From Bradyrhizobium sp. B124 (GTDB taxonomy: Bacteria > Pseudomonadota > Alphaproteobacteria > Rhizobiales > Xanthobacteraceae): 64,000 nucleotides of DNA. Location: NCBI RefSeq assembly GCF_038967635.1, contig NZ_CP152413.1:3286001-3350000 (forward strand), given 5' to 3'. Positions 60,316 to 64,000 of this stretch are shown here, in pieces. Position 1 is the stretch's first letter. Every line of letters begins with the position of its first letter. The notes under the pieces were generated by a model. The model did no database searches. It had not been told where the DNA came from and saw only the letters and a list, made by a program, of their open reading frames with translations. Position numbers and translations under genes: made by a program.

Positions 60316-61851
60316 ATGCCTTGCTCCCCACGGCTTGCGGCCGCCGTCGCGGCCATCTCGGTCCTTGCATCAGGCGCGTCGGCTGCGATGGACGATTTCC
60401 TGCGCGCATCGAGCAATGCGCCGACCGCGATCAAACTATGCGGCAATAGCGGCGACGACCGGATCAAGACCGCGGACTGCAAGAAGGCCGGCTACGACAA
60501 GCTGGTGGCGCAGATCGACAAGGCGTTCGACGCGGCGCTCCCCAAGCTGCCGGCGAATGTCAGGCCGCTGTTGAAGCGCGACCAGGCCTGGTTCAACGAG
60601 ATGATCATCGATGCCGCGGACGTGCTGGCCGATGCCGACGAGGACGAGCTGAAGGCAAGTTTCGCCGCGACCTTGCGCCGCCGCGCCGCCGCGCTTGAGG
60701 GCATGGCATCCGGCCGTCCGGGCCTGTCAGGCAACTGGGTCAATGCCTTCGGCCACCTCACGCTGACGCCGACCGAGGGCGGCGCCTATCGCCTCGCCGC
60801 CGATCTGCGCGGCGACTATGGCGGCGATCGCAGGCGAACCTGCAAGCTGACGGCCGATCTGAAGCCCTCGGGGACTGCCTGGCTCTCCGGCCCCGTGCTG
60901 ATCGAGGTGGACGCATCCACCGACAAGCCCAAAACCAAGATGGCGACCGACGCCGCCGCCTCAAGCAAGCCGCCGTCAATCAAACTTCGCCGCCAGGGCG
61001 ACACGCTGCGGATCGTCGGCACCATCGATGACGAGGAGTTTGACGGGCTCAACGACTGCTCGTCGATGTGGCAGGTCACCGGCAGCTACTTTGCCGCCGG
61101 CAAGGATGCGGCATCCGACAAGGCCGACACCGCATTCATCGCGCCGACCTTCGACTGCACCAGGCCCGAGACCGCGACCGACGAGGAAATCTGCGCCGAT
61201 CCTGATCTGGCCGACAACGACCGGCGGCTGAACCGCGCCTGGAAGGCACTGCAGCCGCGGCTCGACGAGGCGACGCGGCGCGCGCTGATCGACGACCAGC
61301 GCAACTGGGTGAAGAGCCAGACCGAACAATACCCGGAATTCCTGCATCCGGCCTGGAACAAGCAGAGCTCGCTGGTGCACTTCACCGTCGACGCGCGCGA
61401 TCACGTCAACGGATTGCAGCGCGAACGCCTGGCGCTGCTCGAAGGCTTTGACGACAAGCGCAGCGGGCTTGCCGGCATCTGGCTGGCCTATAACGCCGTC
61501 ATCAAGGTCACTGTTGAGAAAGACGGCACGCTGAAGGCGACCGGATGGAAGTGGGACCAGGGCGACTGGAAGGCCGGCTGCGACTACGAGATGACGGGCA
61601 AGGTGGTCGGCGGCGCGTTCCGCTCCGACGAGCAGCGCAAGAATCCGGATACGCTCGAGCGCGACCATGCGATGCTGATCGTCAACCGGCAGGACGATGC
61701 CTTCGCCAGGAAGCGCACCGGGAAGGATGGCACCGAAGACAGCGCGGACGAGGCAAAATGCAAGCGCCGGCTCGACAACTCCTCGACCGCGCGGCTGTTT
61801 CCGGCCCGTCCGTCGCCCGACATCGACAATTTCAAGGGCTCGATCAGGTAG
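60316..61851 (+). CDS. Secreted protein with LprI-like (DUF1311) domain
   Basis: 511 residues from ATG 60316. A signal peptide (LAAAVAAISVLASGASA) leads to an N-terminal cysteine-containing helical region (CGNSGDDRIKTADC). A central beta-rich part follows (GLSGNWVNAFGHLTLTPTEGGAYRL). An LprI-type segment near 285-340 has FDCTRPETATDEEICADPDLADNDRRL and DQRNWVKSQ. A second copy of the beta-rich pattern (GLAGIWLAYNAVIKVTVEKDG) is in the C-terminal part. LprI proteins can inhibit lysozyme; whether this one does is unknown. Confidence 0.8.
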   Translation: MPCSPRLAAAVAAISVLASGASAAMDDFLRASSNAPTAIKLCGNSGDDRIKTADCKKAGYDKLVAQIDKAFDAALPKLPANVRPLLKRDQAWFNEMIIDAADVLADADEDELKASFAATLRRRAAALEGMASGRPGLSGNWVNAFGHLTLTPTEGGAYRLAADLRGDYGGDRRRTCKLTADLKPSGTAWLSGPVLIEVDASTDKPKTKMATDAAASSKPPSIKLRRQGDTLRIVGTIDDEEFDGLNDCSSMWQVTGSYFAAGKDAASDKADTAFIAPTFDCTRPETATDEEICADPDLADNDRRLNRAWKALQPRLDEATRRALIDDQRNWVKSQTEQYPEFLHPAWNKQSSLVHFTVDARDHVNGLQRERLALLEGFDDKRSGLAGIWLAYNAVIKVTVEKDGTLKATGWKWDQGDWKAGCDYEMTGKVVGGAFRSDEQRKNPDTLERDHAMLIVNRQDDAFARKRTGKDGTEDSADEAKCKRRLDNSSTARLFPARPSPDIDNFKGSIR

Positions 61852-61875
61852 CGGCGCGGCCGGACGGGTGCGGCA

Positions 61876-61977
61876 TCACAGATTGCGGGTCTGGTGGTCG
61901 CCATAGGCGATCACGAACGCGACCGTCGCGAACATCATGGTCACGGCGATGACGACGAGAATGGTATCCAGGGTCAT
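61876..61977 (-). CDS. Small single-pass membrane protein (33 residues)
   Basis: ATG 61977 to TGA 61876 encodes MTLDTILVVIAVTMMFATVA followed by FVIAYGDHQTRNL. A ribosome-binding GGAGG sits 6 bp upstream. Residues 5-25 form one hydrophobic helix, followed by a short polar tail. It lies between two secreted-protein genes on the opposite strand. Function unknown. Confidence 0.7.
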   Translation of the reverse strand: MTLDTILVVIAVTMMFATVAFVIAYGDHQTRNL

Positions 61978-62119
61978 GACGGTCCTCCAAGATTGGCAAA
62001 GCAAGGTTAGTGCGCCGGCCGGAGGAAGCCTTGCGGCAGATCAATTTTCGACGGGAATCGCGCGTGAAACCACGCCGGATTTGCCGCGTAAGCTCAAGGA
62101 TCGACCAGGGAGCCTCCCG

Positions 62120-62524
62120 ATGCGCGCGATCGCCCTCATTGCCGCCGTTCTGTTCGCCATCGCTGCGCCGGCCATGGCCGACGATGTCGGTGCCGCGCAG
62201 GACGTAATCCGCGCCCAGGAACAGGCGTTCGGCCGCGACGACGCCGCGGCGGCCTATTCCTATGCCGCCCCCGCGATCCGGCAGATCTTTCCGCAGGCCG
62301 ATCTCTTCATGTCGATGGTGCAGAACCAATACGCGCCGGTCTATCGCCACAGAAGCTTCGAGTTCGGCGAGGCGCGTAGCGAAGGCGACCAGATTGCGCA
62401 ACGCGTTCACATCGTCGACGCCAATGGCGAGGCGTGGGAGGCGCTCTATACACTGGAGCGGCAGGCCGACGGCAGTTTGAAAATCACCGGCTGCTCATTG
62501 CTGAAGGCCGGTCAGGCGGTGTGA
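62120..62524 (+). CDS. DUF4864 secreted protein
   Basis: 134 residues from ATG 62120, with GGGAG upstream. A signal peptide (AIALIAAVLFAIAAPAMA) precedes an NTF2-like domain: QEQAFGRDDAAAAYSYAAPAIR, MVQNQYAPVYRHRSFEFG. The DUF4864 family is common in alphaproteobacteria and has no known role. Confidence 0.85.
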   Translation: MRAIALIAAVLFAIAAPAMADDVGAAQDVIRAQEQAFGRDDAAAAYSYAAPAIRQIFPQADLFMSMVQNQYAPVYRHRSFEFGEARSEGDQIAQRVHIVDANGEAWEALYTLERQADGSLKITGCSLLKAGQAV

Positions 62525-62567
62525 TCGCACGGTTCGGGTCCGCAACGGTCACCCGAAGACAGTCGCT

Positions 62568-63710
62568 TCAGGACAAGCCCTTTCTCAGCCGGAGCCTGTC
62601 TTCAAGCCAGTCGAATATGACTTCATTGGCCAATGTAGGGTTGTCGATATGCCCCTGCATGGCGGCGGTTTCGGCACGCCGGAACAGGATCAGACTGGCG
62701 TCGCGATGAATGCTGCTCAATTGGTTGCCGAATTCGATCAAGGCGCCTGGAAGGAGCCAGCCGCCCTCACCCGCGGTGACGAGGAGCGGACAATCGATGC
62801 TTCGCGAGATCGCATTGGCTTCATCGAGCCATCCGGCCTGCTCACCGTCGCCGGCTTGCCGATAAAAGAAACTCTTCTCGTGCGAGTCCCAGATTCCGGC
62901 GTCGCAAACCGCCGCGGCAAACCGGGCATCACTAGCGGCTGCCCGGGCGACCAGGGACGAGTTGCAGGCGTCCGCCACGATGGCGATCCGCGTGCTGTCG
63001 ACACCGGGCTGCTCCGAAAGAAAGTCGAGGACGCGGCTCATCGCCGCTTCGAACTTGTGGCCCTCGAGCCGTTCCGGCGACAAGGCCGTCTGCGTCCCCA
63101 GCAGATCCACGACGAGAAGCGCGAACCCGCGCTCGCTGGCATGACCTGCGTATTTGGTGATCAATTCTTCCTTGTAGGAACCTGGCTCGCCAATGCACAC
63201 GATGACGGGTCCGTCGTCGCGCAAGGTTGACGGCAGGTAGTAGGCCTGAAGAGACAGGTCTTCCGTCCAGGGAATCGAGAGCACCTGGCCGGCCGGAACC
63301 CGGGTCTTCAAGAAGCTGGTTGCGCATCGCCGCATGCCGTCGACGGCACGGTTCAGCCAATCGTTGGCATATCCGGGAGGCCTTACAGCGGCGTGAAAGT
63401 AGGTGGTCGCCCGAAGCCAGTTGCGGCGGGCGGTGACCAGATTGTTGTTCAGCAACGAAAGCTCAGCTCTCGCCTCGTTCAGTTCCGCGGTCTTGATCCA
63501 CTCTTCCGACCACGAGTTCTCTGATGCGAGGTTTATCTTGCTCAAAGTCAGCCAGCATTCGGAGACCGTCGAGCCGCCTTCCTGTGCGGCAGCCAGAAGC
63601 TTGATGAACTCCGCCGACAGATCCTCGCGATCCGGCCAGGCGGGCCAGCCCTTGTCATCGAACTCGACGCTGCTTGACGAGGCTCCACGCGCCCCACAAT
63701 GCTCATGCAT
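62568..63710 (-). CDS. Alpha/beta-hydrolase-like protein with altered nucleophile elbow
   Basis: 380 residues. A helical N-terminal half (1-140) precedes an alpha/beta hydrolase core like FrsA or 2,6-dihydroxypseudooxynicotine hydrolase (VIVCIGEPGSYKEEL, GFALLVVDLLGTQTA). The strand-elbow reads RIAIVADACNSSLVARAA. Where family members have G-x-S-x-G, this has A246-D-A248-C249-N, so the catalytic serine is missing. A C-terminal His (MQGHIDNP) remains. It may be a pseudo-enzyme or use Cys249 (speculative). Confidence 0.75.
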   Translation of the reverse strand: MHEHCGARGASSSSVEFDDKGWPAWPDREDLSAEFIKLLAAAQEGGSTVSECWLTLSKINLASENSWSEEWIKTAELNEARAELSLLNNNLVTARRNWLRATTYFHAAVRPPGYANDWLNRAVDGMRRCATSFLKTRVPAGQVLSIPWTEDLSLQAYYLPSTLRDDGPVIVCIGEPGSYKEELITKYAGHASERGFALLVVDLLGTQTALSPERLEGHKFEAAMSRVLDFLSEQPGVDSTRIAIVADACNSSLVARAAASDARFAAAVCDAGIWDSHEKSFFYRQAGDGEQAGWLDEANAISRSIDCPLLVTAGEGGWLLPGALIEFGNQLSSIHRDASLILFRRAETAAMQGHIDNPTLANEVIFDWLEDRLRLRKGLS

Positions 63711-64000
63711 ATTTCGTCAACTCGTTCGCACCCGGCTCCGCTGCCGGTACGCGTGAAAGGTACGAGTCCGCCCGTTGGAGTCGACGAGCCGCCGCTTCGG
63801 TCGCCGCGAAAAAACTGGCGCCGAAATCGCAAACGCCAATCACGCGGCTCTCCCAAGAAATTATTCCAATTGGGCTTCATATAATTGAAGTAATTCGGCG
63901 GCGGCAATTGTTGATATGGCGGCGCAGGAATGCGTTGCGCTTATGCCTGAGGGCCGAATGTTGCTGCAGCAATCGTTGCCGAGCAAATGCTCGGTCATGT
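63711..64000. other. AT-richer intergenic end of window
   Basis: The stretch around 63860-63895 (attattccaattgggcttc, then atataattgaagtaattc) is clearly AT-richer than its surroundings and may hold the promoter of the 62.6-63.7 kb gene or of a gene beyond the window. A plus-strand ATG at 63957 preceded by GAGGG stays open to the edge, but 14 codons are too few to call. Confidence 0.35.

Noticed and set aside
1..64000. Search for tRNA, rRNA, CRISPR arrays, phage or transposase genes
   Set aside because: No cloverleaf, regularly spaced direct repeats, integrase or transposase motif was seen in either strand.

Overview
The window is GC-rich DNA with dense operons, many start/stop overlaps, and dispersed palindromic repeats of the kind that litter Bradyrhizobium and related Nitrobacteraceae. 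The families present (Mo-hydroxylases, Rieske dioxygenase, TRAP/ABC/MFS transporters, GntR/LysR/TetR/XRE-cupin regulators) suit a soil alphaproteobacterium, most likely Bradyrhizobium or a close relative. This assignment is inference. No rRNA, tRNA, CRISPR, phage or transposase gene was seen.

Region A (1-20.1 kb) is the most interesting part. A minus-strand operon carries pxpA (LamB/YcsF), an NADPH:F420 reductase, and a complete coenzyme F420 core pathway (cofE, cofD, cofC, fused cofGH = fbiC), then a fold-type II PLP enzyme cut by the window edge. Divergent from it is a diaminopropionate ammonia-lyase. Beyond lie a GntR/HutC regulator, a Mo-hydroxylase operon whose FeS subunit is fused to a CoxG domain, an M20 deacylase, an F420-type luciferase-like (LLM) oxidoreductase, a two-subunit CoA-transferase and a truncated acetamidase/formamidase. 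Five related dyad sequences (core ATGATAG/ATGTTAG) lie at the promoter or start of five units, and in three of them the dyad falls inside the -35/-10 spacer. I infer one regulon in which the deazaflavin cofactor is made together with an F420H2-dependent catabolic pathway for a nitrogen compound that ends in 2,3-diaminopropionate. The substrate is unknown.

Region B (20.1-25.2 kb) holds a TRAP solute-binding protein, a class II aldolase, threonine ammonia-lyase and an M24 peptidase. Region C (25.2-34.5 kb) is an aromatic-acid cluster: MFS transporter, alpha/beta hydrolase and flavoprotein monooxygenase on the minus strand; LysR, Rieske oxygenase alpha/beta, Rieske ferredoxin, ACS-type MFS and MarR on the plus strand. 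No ferredoxin reductase or ring-cleavage dioxygenase is present.

Region D (34.6-44.1 kb) is general metabolism and regulation: a small unknown protein, AraC, a DUF2066 protein, a quinone-oxidoreductase-like enzyme, a PaaG-like enoyl-CoA hydratase/isomerase, gamma-glutamyltransferase, an orphan histidine kinase, a thioesterase and a secreted alpha/beta hydrolase. Region E (44.1-48.6 kb) is an amino-acid or polyamine ABC importer with a PuuB-like oxidase and a PuuR-like regulator. Region F (48.7-56.7 kb) is a PaoABC-type aldehyde oxidoreductase with a divergent TetR, plus an RND pump without an adaptor. Region G (56.8-64 kb) has dadA, an omega-aminotransferase with a second PuuR-like regulator, an LprI-domain secreted protein, a 33-residue membrane protein, a DUF4864 protein and an alpha/beta hydrolase-like protein that lacks its serine nucleophile.
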